A stretch of 64,000 nucleotides of DNA, taken from the NCBI GenBank assembly GCA_019671135.1, contig JAHRHY010000003.1:186001-250000 (forward strand). The letters run 5' to 3'. Source of the stretch: Linnemannia hyalina (lineage: Eukaryota; Mortierellomycota; Mortierellomycetes; Mortierellales; Mortierellaceae). The translations under genes were made by a program, and so were the position numbers. The notes under the pieces were generated by a model. It searched no databases, was not told the origin of the DNA, and worked only from the letters and a program-made list of their open reading frames with translations. Shown one piece after another: positions 46,531-57,689 of the stretch (positions are counted from its first letter, which is position 1; the number at the start of each line of letters is the position of its first letter).

Positions 46531-46705
46531 ATCTTTCCTGGCTTATTCAGTCTCTCACAAATATGTACACGCAATATAAAAGAGATCCATGACTACTCCT
46601 TGCGCACGATTTGGTGAATGATATTTTGTATTATACATATGCTGTTCCATGTCTATTCGTCGTTCCTTGTACTCCTGCTTCCTGATATGATTATCTAATC
46701 CTGCT

Positions 46706-47600
46706 TTAGAATCCAGCGGGGGCGGTACGGGGGATGGCGACCTTGGTGAAGTGAGGGACCTTGTGGACAGACTTGCGGTATCCCTTGAAGGTCCTGCTGA
46801 AGACGGTGTACTTGTCCTTGGCGGGCATCTGGGCCTCTGTAGGCTCGGCCTTCAACTTTGTCTATAATTATATCAGGAACAAAATGTTGTCCAGTTCGTT
46901 AGGTGTTTGTTCAATCTCCATTTTGTATGGGTTGTTGACGCGACCGTGTTGGGCGTGGTGATAGACGGCCAGCGGTGGTAGATGGTAGAGACGACAGCCC
47001 AATGGCGTTCCTTATCGCTGTGCCTTGATTCATCTCTGCCGGCTCTTCATCCATACGGGTACATGTATTCCGGCCTTCCCGCGTATCAAACAAAGCTTTC
47101 TAGCTCATTCTCGTTCTCCTGCTATCTCGCTCTTTTCAATGTCCCCTTTCCTCTTTCTCATGCTTTTCTCTTTCTCTCCTGATAAACCGAATCGACACCC
47201 GAGTTGCTCCTCTCCACCCCGCTCCTGTTCCTGTTCCCCCGGGCCTGTTACTGAAAAATACCCCTTTCTGAGGGGTACAAGGATCGACCTCTTGGCGGCT
47301 TTCTTACCAAGGCATTGCACTCAATGCCAGACTGCTGAATCTTCATAACGACGTCGTCGGCGGCCTTCAGGCGCTTGCGGATGTTTGCCTTTTGTGTAGG
47401 GCTCAAATCCATCTTCATGCGAGCCTTCCTAAATAACCATGGAAAGATGAAAGGGGTGATCAGTCGTCGAGCATCCTTTTGAGTGGCAGCAAAGCTGGTG
47501 GCGGTAGTGATTGGGTGAGTGGTGGCGGGGTGAGGGAGGTATGTATGTACCAGAGAAGACCTCCTTGGCTGACGGTTGATGCTCTGAATGCTCCAAACAT
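46706..47600 (-). CDS. Mitochondrial large-subunit ribosomal protein mL60 (MRPL31-like)
   Basis: A small three-exon gene: 47600-47551, 47428-47308, 46861-46706; 108 aa. The start MFGAFRASTVSQGGLLW resembles the yeast MRPL31 start in composition and spacing. The end KDKYTVFSRTFKGYRKSVHK then VPHFTKVAIPRTAP matches the same protein's C-terminal pattern (KYxVF, GYRKxxHKVPxxTK). The middle exon is basic and helical. It is expected to be a structural part of the mitoribosome large subunit. Short exons make it easy to miss; only splicing restores the frame. The assignment rests on remembered family pattern, not on an alignment. Confidence 0.75.
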
Positions 47601-47853
47601 GATGTTGTGTGTTGAGAAGTGAGGGGGAAGCGTATGTGTGTCGAAAGGAGGGAGAGACGACAAGTGCGAGATGCCTGGCCTTTGCTGGGTGTCCAGTCTC
47701 CCCCCGAAGTGTTTACAATTGATAGATCGCAGTCACATTTGGTATTTAGGTATTGGATCTGCGATGGGAATTTCTTTTTTTTCTCAACTCTTAGCAGGAG
47801 TGTGTATCCATCCATAAACCATGAACAGAGCAGACGCAGGCGTCAGTTGTATG

Positions 47854-47874
47854 CCCCCCCCCCCCCCCCCCCCC
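47854..47874. repeat. Poly(C) run of 21
   Basis: Homopolymer C between the mL60 gene and the Kazal pseudogene; prone to sequencing length error. Confidence 0.9.
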
Positions 47875-47956
47875 TACCTCCCAAAGGAGTATTTTTGTTA
47901 GTTGTTTTGATGGCTTCAAGGAAAAAAGACAAGAAGGTCGCATGTATCGACAAATG

Positions 47957-48227
47957 GGACAGAGATTCCTTGGATTTCCAAGGAAGAGTGGAGTGTGGTG
48001 AACTTCGGGGTGATCGCAGTTGTAAAGGGTATAAACACAATAAGGCCATAATAGTTCCATTGTTGTTGCTCCTTGCGCAGATGTACCTTGGGATGACTGC
48101 GAGTGTAACACATTTGCTGATACATAGATCGCGCTTCTTGATCCGCGGCGGCGTTGGCCTCGGCGCCGAGAGGAACAGCAGAAGAGGAGGAGAGAATGCC
48201 AACGGAGGTGATGGCGAGCAGGGCCAT
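47957..48227 (-). pseudogene. Decayed single-domain Kazal-like secreted protein
   Basis: From an ATG at 48227 one frame gives a signal-peptide-like MALLAITSVGILSSSSAVPL. In a second frame the domain starts as KRDLCISKC...RYICARSNNNGT. In a third it ends as YCVYTLYNCDHPE...NLC. All six family cysteines are present with normal order, but two frame changes separate them. Two errors in under 300 bases argue for decay, though sequencing errors cannot be excluded. The poly(C) run at 47854-47874 lies outside the domain. Confidence 0.6.
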
Positions 48228-48784
48228 CAAGTTGAAAAGGCAGATCTTGTTTTTTTGACGTTCTGTTGAAAGAGGGTGAAAATGAGGATGGTAGGGAGGG
48301 CTTTTTTTACAACCCCTCGCTCACCGCGCACTAACTTTTCTGCCCTTTTTCCGTCCCTCTCTCCCCCTTCCTCTTTTCATATACCTGCGATGTCGCCTCC
48401 ACCTCACCCTTAGCAGAATACTGATGGGAAAATAGGGGTAGCAAAGTAGGGTGTTGAAGTTTATATCGTAAAGATAAAAAAATAACCACGAGAATCTCTG
48501 AGAAGGTTAAATCGCGTCAATCACTCCTGACTAAATACATGTCACGGCTTTGCCACCAGAATTACATTGATTCAAAGACGAGGAGATAAACGAACAAGAG
48601 GGTAAAAAAGTAGATATTGATCATATATTGTATCGGTGCACGCTTGTCAAACAAGTTTCGCTTTTTTCTAATGGGGGTAAGGAAGGGTGTGAGAGGTGCT
48701 ATCTACGAAAGTCTAGAATCATGGTATATGCTTATGTGATGAATGGTTAGGTATAAAAAAAAAGAGTAGAAGAAAGTAGACCTC
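48228..48784. other. Intergenic, nothing recognised
   Basis: Promoter side of the decayed gene and 3' side of the next Kazal gene. The text near 48636-48720 (atcggtgcacgct to gtgctatctacgaaa) also occurs at 7202-7300, downstream of the truncated Kazal gene, so the two Kazal loci share a 3' flank. Confidence 0.6.
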
Positions 48785-49576
48785 TTAGTTGGCATCGCAG
48801 TCACCCTCGGTGACAAGGGAGAAGGCAATGGCGGGGTTCTTGCAGTTGAAGACACTCAACTCGCACTTGTTGCCAAAGGTTTGGAGATCACCGTTGGAGT
48901 GCTTGGCACAGACGGGCTTGTAGATAGCGGGACAGGCAATGGCACAGGCGGGGGAAGCGGCTGCGCACTCGGCAGAGGCAAGCAACTCGATCTTGTCGGT
49001 GGGGTTCTCACACTTGTACACGTTCAACTCGCAGGCGTTGCCAAACGTCTTGCTCTCACCGGATTGGATCTTGGCACAGACAGGCTCGTAGTTGAGAGGG
49101 CAGACCTTGTTGCAGACGGGAGTAGGGGTGGGGATGTCCTTGCACTCAGAGTCGGCGATAGTGACAAAGTTGGCATTGGGGTGCTTGCAGTTGTAGTTCT
49201 TCAACTCACAGGCGTTGCCGAAAGCCTTGTTCAATCCATCGATGGCCCTGGCGCAGACAGGTTGGTAGACGGTGGGACAGATCGTGTCGCACTTGGGGGA
49301 GGCAGAGGCAGCGGCACGCTTGTCGATGGCAACAAAGTCCTTGCAGTCAGATTCGGCGACGACAGCAAAGTTGGCCTTGGGGTGCTTGCAGTTGAAGTTC
49401 TTGAGCTCGCAGGCGTTGACAAAGACCTTGTTCAAGCCATCAACGGCCTTGGCGCAGATGGGCTGGTAAACAGTAGGGCAGCCAGTACCGCACTTGGGAC
49501 CGGTGGGAGCGGCCGTGGCAAAGAGGACGGCCATCGAGGTGGCAACGGTCAAGGCGATCAGGGTGGAGAACTGCAT
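48785..49576 (-). CDS. Secreted four-domain Kazal-type protease inhibitor
   Basis: Single exon, 263 aa. Signal peptide MQFSTLIALTVATSMAVLFA, cleavage near TAAPTG. Four Kazal domains begin at CGTGC, CDTIC, CNKVC and CAIAC. Each has C-x3-C-x7-C, a TFGNAC-type turn and C-x6-C. A KR pair (IDKRAAAS) between domains 1 and 2 could be a Kex2 cut, releasing domain 1. Kazal proteins block serine proteases such as subtilisins and trypsins; fungal ones may guard against bacteria, predators or the cell's own proteases. The target is unknown. The second and first domains are closest to the truncated gene at 7385-8135, and the 3' flanks match as well. A TATA box lies at 49687. Confidence 0.9.
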   Translation of the reverse strand: MQFSTLIALTVATSMAVLFATAAPTGPKCGTGCPTVYQPICAKAVDGLNKVFVNACELKNFNCKHPKANFAVVAESDCKDFVAIDKRAAASASPKCDTICPTVYQPVCARAIDGLNKAFGNACELKNYNCKHPNANFVTIADSECKDIPTPTPVCNKVCPLNYEPVCAKIQSGESKTFGNACELNVYKCENPTDKIELLASAECAAASPACAIACPAIYKPVCAKHSNGDLQTFGNKCELSVFNCKNPAIAFSLVTEGDCDAN

Positions 49577-49686
49577 TGTGGGAGATGTGGAGTGGCTTTT
49601 TGTTGGTGGTGGTGGTGGTGTTTGGAAGGCGAGGAGGTTGTAGTTGTTGCTGGATGATGAACAAAAAATAAGGGGATGGTCAGTGC

Positions 49687-49693
49687 TTTTATA
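49687..49693 (-). promoter_or_regulatory. TATA box of the four-domain Kazal gene
   Basis: TATAAAA on the minus strand, about 110 bp before the start codon at 49576. Confidence 0.6.
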
Positions 49694-49699
49694 CCTGAT

Positions 49700-52600
49700 C
49701 AGGTACTAGAAATGATCACCATCGCCCCACATCTTGTCATCTTTTCTCGGACTCCTCAGTACCTCTCGCGAAGTATTTCTCTTCAGTGGATGGAAGGGAG
49801 TGAGAATAACCATAGGTATTGTTTGGAAGACGCTTGTGCTCTTGGCTTTCTCTCGTTGTATTCTGCAAGAAAATATCCCATCGTCTTTCCCAAGCGGAGT
49901 CTAGGAAAGAACAAGAGAACAAAGCTCTTTCCTTACTGCCCATTTCAGGTCATTGGTCCTAAATCGCTCATATTATGGACTGTCACTACATGGGGAGATT
50001 TGTAGTAATGGTGCTACACGTACACCAGCAAGATACAGGGGAATGATGCTGAGGCGCGTACATGGACCACATTGTACGCGAAAGAAATGAATGGACGAGG
50101 GAACCAATGGAACCGATGGGAAAGAATGGCGGACTTTGGAGACAGATTTTTTGTTTTTTCTTGCCGTGCATTATCCAACCCCGTCGGAACCACCTTCAAG
50201 GCATTTAGCTGCATAACGAAGTACAATGCGTAGAACGTCCGATCTGAGTTTGGAAAACGTGAGATAGGGGAATGAGCAAACAGTGCATGGGCCAAGAATG
50301 AGAACCCGATGCTGAACGAGGAAAATAATTGCTTTTGTTTGTTTGTGTGTTTGCTTCCTTGTTTGTTTGTTTGTTTGAGCACTGTCGACAACCCAATGGA
50401 TTCCAACGGCTTTGGTACATGGTCCGCAAATAAAATTCTACTTCAGCCTTTGTGGCCAAGAGTCGGGTCCGTATGTTTGCTCTTTCTCTTTGTTCACTCT
50501 ATTTTATTAGTTTGTTTGCTCTGTTTGTTTGCTGTTCTCGTTGCTCCGTTTGTTTGTTTAATGGTTGTCTTTGTTTGTTTGATCTTTTTATATTCTTTGT
50601 GCGTTTGTTTGTACTTTTACTACGGTATGTGGAGGAAGCAGACGGACCTGAGAATAGAAGAATTGATTGCATTCCCCCATTTTTTTCCACGCCCTAGATC
50701 TAGAATAGGCTCTCGTTTACAAGGCGAAAAGAAAGAGAAAAATACAACAAACAGGATGATGAATGGGAAATAAGACGTATGGGGAGCGGTTTATTTGTAC
50801 TCCCAATCTTGAACTTTGTTGACTTTCGGTCAGAAATGAAAATGGCTACCGATAGATGAAAAGGCACAAGGACGGAAGGAAGGAGATGGCCAACTTGTCA
50901 TAGAGCAAAAAAGGAAACGATCATTGGGCTTGACTAGATTGTTGAGTGTCAGCAAGATATAGCTCAGTCTATAGTCCCTTCTTCCCTTCTTGTGAACGCA
51001 CAGGAAAGGATGCTACCAACATAAGAGGAGACAAAAATATACGACAGGTTCGGCTCAACTAAAAAAAAGACCAAAAACATATTACACCCTGTGTCAACTT
51101 GTGAAGGGAACGCAACTGTCGATGCAATAAGCACTCCAGAGTTTGACCCTTCAAGGTACTCATATTCATCGTCCAGCTAGCGGGACTCGTTCGTGGTGGG
51201 CAAGTAGGCACAGACGCTAGGGATTGACATACCATGTCATGTCCTCATACTTTCCCTCTTCAATCCATCAGTACTGCAGAACCCTTCATCTTTCTGCCTG
51301 AGAATACGTACGGAGAATTTCTGTCATACCTTGAGAAACATACGACGACATTGGAAATGCGTGGGCAGTTTGGAGAAGCGGGTTCAATCACCTTTTGCTG
51401 CCTAACTCTTGGGACCGATGCTAATAATTCCCACGGGTTCTTCCTTGGGGGTTCTAGTCCGATTCTGCCGAGGAAGAAAAGGAGCAAAGGAAAGGGGCAA
51501 GGAAAATAATAATGGGGAAGGAATAATGACACACAGGCGGTGCGTCCACTCCATACAACCCACTTGCATTTCGCTGACACTACACATCATCCCCATTTGT
51601 TGAAAACAAGAACTACGCACCTCGGCATATCGTTGACTAAGGATGCATTCTCTCTTTTTCTTCATTCTATTCTACTCTCACTTTTTTTTTATTTTCTAGC
51701 GTATGTAAATTGAAACACAGATTCAAACGTGGTCCAGGATGAGAAAAAATACGGGAGGGAGAGGCGAAAAATTCAGGCACCGAGAGAAGGTCATACCGAG
51801 GAATGAAAGAGGGAGGCTTGATCTGAGTTAAAAGCGTGGAGGTGTCCTATCAATTAATTGTACAAAGTAGGCCTAAGGCCCTGGAAGAAGAAGGCTGCAG
51901 CCCTAAGAGGGGTGTTTTGATATGGTCAAGGAATGACATAGAGGAGATGGCGCTCTTGGCATTTCTGCTGTCCAACACGGAGGTCGTCAAAAAGTAATAT
52001 ATCGAAAGGAAAAAACCGCTGCAGCCCATGCCCAAACAAGACCAACGAGAGAGACGAGCTGGGACCATGACTGAATTGAAAGGTTCTCAGATTTAGATAT
52101 GTATGCGCACTTTAAAGTTCAACGGCCAACCAAAAAGAAAAAGAAAACAATAACAACCACCATTTTTTCAACACCGCCCAAATTGGTTCTTTTTTTCCAC
52201 GGTGAGGAAAAAATAGTAATGAAGGTTTCTTGTTGTGTACCTCATGTGTGTTTGTTTACCTGTTTGTGCTCCTTTGCTTGTTTTTATAAGCTCTTGGGAA
52301 TGTTCGTGCCCCGACCATAGTCCAATGTTTTCCTGTTTTCCTGTTAGTTTGTTTGTTGGTTGGTTGGTTTGAAGGCCGAGTCGGTTGTACATAATTTGTG
52401 TACTTTTATCTTTGTTGTGATAACATATCTATCTCGCTATACCTGTTCTCCCCTCAGGCCGTACTTCTATCATTCAATTGTGGGACCTATAACTGATGCT
52501 CTCCCATCATTATCTAACGTGATGTGAACACGTTCTCTCCTTCCAGTTCGAAGAATCGAGTTCAAATTCAAACAGGAGGCGAGAAAGAGCAAGACAGAAA

Positions 52601-53198
52601 AGGTCACGCAAAGACGTAGACACAACCTGCGCCTGCCTATAAGTGCGTTGATGGAAGTGACATAGAGTTCTCCCACATATTATACCAAAGAACCTTGGTC
52701 AGCTGTGGACACGAGAAGACCTCAGTCTGAGTTTGACTACCAGCTGATTGAGTTGAACTGCCCTGAGTTCTGAATTGAAGAAGCGACACGTTTCAGCGGC
52801 GCAATCATTTTTGTTCCTGATCAAACCTTGACTGCGATTAAGTCCGTGTCGTGTTTGATGGCGTCAATCATCATCATCAAACCTACTTTGCCCTAGATCT
52901 TTTTCCTTTTCCATTTTTGCTGCTAACTTAACCTTCAATGAAATAGAGGGCGGGAGACAATAGCAAAGAGGAAGGAAACATGAGATTATTTTTAATGCGA
53001 TGGCCTATCGCTTTTTATTATTCAATGGAATGCTTTTTGTTATTCTAAAAAAATGCTTTGATGGGTGTATGAGTGTCTATCTTAATGCTTATGCGAATGC
53101 AGGGGTGTGCGTGATGGAAGAGAATGAAAAATGAGTGTAGGATGATGTTGGAATACATCAAACAAAAAAAAGGGGGAAGATTGTGCTTCTCATCCGCT
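49700..53198. other. 3.5 kb without a supported gene
   Basis: No conserved coding region was recognised on either strand. 50330-50620 is rich in tttg/tttgtttg units, producing false long frames. Shorter tttgt-rich text recurs near 52245-52290 and 52340-52375. The 52920-53198 part is the 3' side of the five-domain Kazal gene. Confidence 0.5.
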
Positions 53199-54125
53199 TT
53201 AGTTCTTGCAGGCAGTCTCGGAAACAACTGTGGCCAAGGCAGCGGGGTTCTCGCAGTTGAAGACCTCCAAGATGCACTTGTTAGCAAAAGTTTGGTTTTC
53301 ACCAGACTGGAGCTTGGCGCAGACGGGGGCATACATCTTGTTGCAGGCCTTCTTGCAGGTGGGAGCAGGGGTGGCAGGGCACTCGCCGTTGGAAACAACC
53401 TCGGCAAAGGCAGTGGGGTTCTCGCAGTTGAAGACTCTCAAGGTGCAGGCGTTGGAGAAGGTCTTGGACTCACCGGACTGGAGCTTGGCGCAGACGGGTT
53501 TGTATTCGCGGGTGCAGCCCTTGTCGCAGACGGGGGCGGGCTTGACATCCTCGCAGGCGGACTCGGCGACAAGGGTGGCAAGAGAAGCGGAGTTCTCGCA
53601 GTTGAAGACGCTCATCTCGCAAGAGTTACCGAAAGTCTTGGACTCGCCGGACTGGAGCTTGGCACAAACGGGCTTGTAGATGTAAGGGCAGGCCTTGTTG
53701 CAGACGGGAGCAGGGGTAGTGGGGCACTCGCCGTTGACAACAGACTCGGCCTTGGCAGTGGGGTTCTCGCAGTTGTAGACTTCGAGAGTGCACTTGCTGC
53801 CAAAGGTCTTGGACTCGCCAGAGAGAAGCTTGGCGCAAACTGGGGCATAGATCTTGGTGCAGGCCTTGTTGCACTTTGGGGCAATATCCTCGCAGGCGGT
53901 CTCGGCAACAAGGGCGAGCTTGTTGGCGGGGTTCTCGCAGTTGAATACGTTCATCTCGCAGGCGTTGGGGAAGGTCTTGTTCTCACCGGAGAGGAGCTTG
54001 GCACAGACGGGCTTGTAGATCTTGGCGCAGGCCTTGTTGCAGACGGGGGCGGCGGGAGCGGCCATGGCAGAGAGGATGGTCATCGAGGCGACAACGGTCA
54101 AGGAGACGATGGTGGAGAACTGCAT
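53199..54125 (-). CDS. Secreted five-domain Kazal-type protease inhibitor
   Basis: Single exon, 308 aa. Signal peptide MQFSTIVSLTVVASMTILSA, cleavage near MAAPAAP. Five Kazal domains follow, starting CNKAC, CNKAC, CNKAC, CDKGC and CKKAC, joined by short Pro/Thr linkers (ECPTTPAP, ECPATPAP). The repeated PVCAKLxSGExxTF and VFNCEN blocks are nearly identical between domains, so the array grew by internal duplication. All six cysteines are present in every domain. It is expected to inhibit several serine proteases or one multivalently. The signal peptide closely matches that of the four-domain gene. No KR site lies between domains. Confidence 0.92.
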   Translation of the reverse strand: MQFSTIVSLTVVASMTILSAMAAPAAPVCNKACAKIYKPVCAKLLSGENKTFPNACEMNVFNCENPANKLALVAETACEDIAPKCNKACTKIYAPVCAKLLSGESKTFGSKCTLEVYNCENPTAKAESVVNGECPTTPAPVCNKACPYIYKPVCAKLQSGESKTFGNSCEMSVFNCENSASLATLVAESACEDVKPAPVCDKGCTREYKPVCAKLQSGESKTFSNACTLRVFNCENPTAFAEVVSNGECPATPAPTCKKACNKMYAPVCAKLQSGENQTFANKCILEVFNCENPAALATVVSETACKN

Positions 54126-54248
54126 TTTGATTATTTTTTGTAGTAGAGTAGGCTAGGTTCTGTTGTTGGGAGGGTTGCTTTTGCTTTGAAGCTTGAGTGA
54201 AGAAGTGGATGTGGGATGAGGAACAAAAAATGTGGGAAGAGGCCATTG

Positions 54249-54256
54249 TATTTATA
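54249..54256 (-). promoter_or_regulatory. TATA box of the five-domain Kazal gene
   Basis: TATAAATA on the minus strand, 124 bp before the start codon at 54125. Confidence 0.6.
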
Positions 54257-54259
54257 CTC

Positions 54260-54902
54260 GTTTTTGCATTATTTCCATTTACTTCCTCGGTATTTCCTTG
54301 ACGCAATGTTGACCAGGGTACTTTGCCTAGTACCCATACATTATGAACTAAAAAAAAACGTTCAATTTCTCTACTCGCAAAGAGGGGAAACTACGAGGAA
54401 ACGGGTACGAGGACAACGCGCGCCTGCAGTTTGTGCATTCATTCTTTTACTTTTCCAACGACTTTTTCTTTCATTTTTCAAGATCGTAACCCAGAGGACC
54501 AACGTTCTAGGCATAACAAGTACATGTACCTCTTTCCTGCTTCCATCATCATCTAAGCATTCCCTCTCTCTCCCTCTCTCTCACCACCCTTCCCCTCGGT
54601 TTCTCATGCATCGCATTGACCGGCCGCTCTGTTCTCTTTGTTCAATTTTCATGCCGCTCTCCTTTCTTTTTTTTTTTCTTTCACCGACTCCGACAATCAA
54701 GATTTCTATGGAAGAAAATTCAAAGAGCAAAAGATAGTTCAATACGGTAACACGCGTTAATACTTTTTTGATGTGGTTTTCTCTTCAAGGGAAAAAAAAT
54801 AGGTAAATCAAAAGGAGCGAGAGTGAGAGTGAAAGGGGATGGGATAATGAGCATTGGGCAACTATTATTGGTTCAGGCACTTTCCCAACAGTCCTAGCCT
54901 AC

Positions 54903-54936
<34 letters not shown>

Positions 54937-56154
54937 CTTTCAACATCATTACAATGAGGCCAGTCAAAAAAACAAATCGGAGTTCGGCCATTTTGCCCAT
55001 TCAGAAAACCATGAAAGAAGCGTAATGCAACCAAAAGTGAGAAAGAGAGTGGCTTACCATTTGGCCACTTTCGTTATTATTTTTTCGATCTGAGTTTCTT
55101 CTTGAGAACGTTTTTTGTTAGTCTGTGTATGGTGGGTGCATGGGCCAACCCAGGCAAACCGGCAACCAAAAAAAGAAATCAACAGAAGAAAAAAAGAGAG
55201 CATCGAGCGGGGAACCAATTAGAAGACGAGCTGGTAAGGCATGGTGGGAAAAAAATTGTACACGGAAGGGAAGGGAATAGAGAAAATAGAAGGCATGAAA
55301 AGAAGGAAAGAAAAAATGTACCCTTGGACGTGTACACTGTTCAAAAATACGTGAACCAGTACATGCTGTACTACTGGGAATTGGAGGAAATGTATCTTCT
55401 TTGCTCATCCAAGAGGCAACAACCCTCAGACAGACGGAGAAGAGGCATGTCCCTTCCAACGGGCGTAAGCGGGAATACGTGATCGGGGTTCGCTAATACT
55501 CCCGAAGGAAAGACAACAATGCAGAGCGAGTGCAGTTTTGCGGGGGGATGGTCGGTCCGCTAAGGTTTCTACCGCTCTTTTTCCCAGGCATAGAAGGGAA
55601 CCCGACTCTATCACTGTGAGAGCATTGATCGCGGAAAGGAAGAAAGACATACCTCACCACTGAACCAGACTGATGGTGAGGCATGCACCGGACCATGTAC
55701 CCCTCAACGCGTACTTGGATGCTATGGACTATAAGGTAGCAACACAATTCTATTTCTGGGGGTGCTGGGTGCCAATGCGGCATAATGGCTTTGACCAAAA
55801 GGTTTGCAAACTGTGGTTCATGAAGGTAAGGCACATGTATTCTTTTGTCTGCTTCTATTCTCAGCTCACGCTCATTCACTGACTACGATAGTAACTCGCT
55901 CTCGTTTGTTGGTGGTTTGTTACTCGTATCATTATTATTTCCATCTCCTCTGCTGACATGCGCATGAGAGGTTCGAAATATCCTCTCACTCCTCCTCCAG
56001 TCCTCCATTACCTCTTATCCCCCCTCCTCCTCGTCGCTGCTGCAAAAATCCATCGTTCAATCCTCTATGCATTCGCCTTCCTTCACAAACTCGTATCTGT
56101 CGTTGAGGTTGCCGCTGTTCATTGGACCAATCGGCATATATTATAGAGGGTCGT
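54260..56154. other. 1.9 kb without a supported gene
   Basis: Includes a run of 30 A at 54904-54933. An open frame at 55102-55482 is Lys/Arg-rich and resembles nothing known. No tRNA or rRNA was recognised. Confidence 0.5.
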
Positions 56155-56502
56155 ATACAGACTACCTGTTTTTGGCGCACACAGGCTGAACAACACCTAG
56201 GTACTCCTTGGGCAAGGCTCGGGAGGTGTTCCGGCTGTGACGTCTCCTTCCAATCCCCGCGTGTCAGTGGTGACTATGGCGGTGATCTCCGCTTCGGTAG
56301 CCCGCTTAGGCAAGAACATGGTGGTTGCATCCTTCTTAATAGGTTCCATGGCCTCAATGGTTGCGTCGGGCTTGGCCTGAGGATCAACATCCTTGTCAGC
56401 GCAGCGTTCTTGCGCAACAGCCTGGAATTAGATATGACTGAACTGGATCTGGGCTCGGACCTTGGGAATGACGACCAGCAGGGCAAGCGACATCAGATAC
56501 AT
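56155..56502 (-). pseudogene. Decayed Kazal-type secreted protein with pro-region
   Basis: From an ATG at 56502 the frame reads MYLMSLALLVVIPKVRAQIQ and meets a TAA at about codon 25. It then stays open through a charged pro-region with a KR site (FLPKRATEAE) to EPCP. A frame change then gives VVQPVCAKN, the core of a Kazal domain, followed by a stop. The layout (signal, long pro-region with KR, one C-terminal Kazal domain) matches the intact gene at 57150-57689. One nonsense codon, one frameshift and a missing domain end mark it as broken. Confidence 0.65.
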
Positions 56503-57149
56503 TGTTGAGAGATATATGGCTAATAGGGATGACAAGTCGAATTATTTGTGAAGGAAGAAAGATATGAAAAGGGACCAGGGAACCGAGACAGTACTTAGTA
56601 AGTTATGGAAGAAAAAATATAAAAAACGAGAACAAAATAGCCAATGCGTTGTGTTATTTATTCATGGGTCTTTTTTTTTGTTGCCTTCCATTGAAAGAAA
56701 GAACGAGCTGCCATTTTCTTTGGACAGCGGCCCATCCATAGCGTCCCCTCTCTACTTGACGATTTACCGCTCTCACTTCTAAAATCCAAAGGGGATGAAC
56801 AAAAAAGCGAGCGAACAGAAAAGTAAGGAGATACGATGTCAACGTGAGAGAGTGAAAAGTTACCGAGGAGAAGAACGAAGGGAGGATTAGAGGCAAGGGC
56901 ATGAAAGACTAAAAAGTTGAGGTTTAATGTGGCATCCTCGCAAGCACACAAAGATCCCAAGAGCTTGCCTGAAAAGAAATAAGCTTCTGTCTTTAATGCG
57001 CCACGAACAAACGTTTAAATTGTCTTCTCTTCTGTTTATTTTCATGCTGTTCATGTAATTCAAACTAAAAGGCAGGCTTCAGGAACTCAACTGACTGGAA
57101 CGCGCAAAAAAAAAAGCGGAAGTAGGCCAACCTCCATTTTCCTCACCAC
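56503..57149. other. Intergenic, nothing recognised
   Basis: No gene or repeat supported. The right side is the 3' region of the next Kazal gene. Confidence 0.5.
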
Positions 57150-57689
57150 TCACTTATTCTCGCATTCGCCTTTATAATCCTCCACAAAGGCATTAAAATG
57201 ATGTCTACAGTTCCAAACATTCAACTGACAGGTATTGCCAAACGTCTTCTTGTCACCCATCTTATTGTGCGCACACAAGGGTTGCCAAATTGCAGGACAG
57301 ATGTCGGAGCATCGGGACTTGGTTGGAGGAGGGGTACGAGGGATGGGCAGGATACCGACACCGGCTTCATGACTCTCGGCGGTGGCATTTTCGCCGTTGT
57401 TGTCGCTGTCGGCGACAGAGGCGGACCTAATGGCGGCATCGTCAATATGCGTGCTGAAGTCACCATCGCCAGTGGCGGTGGTGCGCTTGGCGATATACTT
57501 GGCGGTCGCATCTTCGGCGTGTTGAAGGGTGCTCCTCTTGACTGGGTGCATGGCGCCCACTGGCCAGGCTTTTGGGCCACCGGCGGCAGGGATGGGAATA
57601 GGACGGGCTTGGACGTAAACGTGGAATTGAATAGATAGGATGGCGACCAGCAGTGCGAGGGTCGTCAAGTACATCATGGCAGAATACAT
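57150..57689 (-). CDS. Secreted single-Kazal protein with dibasic pro-region
   Basis: Single exon, 179 aa. The signal peptide is near residues 7-28 (TTLALLVAILSI). A 100-residue pro-region with two KR sites (HPVKRSTL, YIAKRTTA) follows, then one C-terminal Kazal domain: RCSDICPAIWQPLCAHNK, TFGNTCQLNVWNC and GECENK. Kex2-type cutting could release a roughly 50-residue inhibitor, like processed peptide precursors. An alternative start at MMYL (residue 5) is possible. It is related in layout to the broken gene at 56155-56502. Confidence 0.85.
   Translation of the reverse strand: MYSAMMYLTTLALLVAILSIQFHVYVQARPIPIPAAGGPKAWPVGAMHPVKRSTLQHAEDATAKYIAKRTTATGDGDFSTHIDDAAIRSASVADSDNNGENATAESHEAGVGILPIPRTPPPTKSRCSDICPAIWQPLCAHNKMGDKKTFGNTCQLNVWNCRHHFNAFVEDYKGECENK

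Noticed and set aside
50309..50773. Cys/Leu/Phe-rich frame of 154 codons
   Set aside because: Made of tttg repeats; low-complexity translation with no family pattern.
51375..51400. GGGTTCAATC text like a tRNA T-arm
   Set aside because: No matching acceptor, D or anticodon stems around it.
53124..54143. Long plus-strand open frame opposite the five-domain Kazal gene (also 7328-8134 and 48881-49657)
   Set aside because: Antisense shadow caused by the repeated codons of Kazal domains; Gly/Leu/Val-rich with no domain or promoter.
55102..55482. Lys/Arg-rich frame of 126 codons
   Set aside because: No domain, no signal, no splice support; composition follows the purine-rich DNA.
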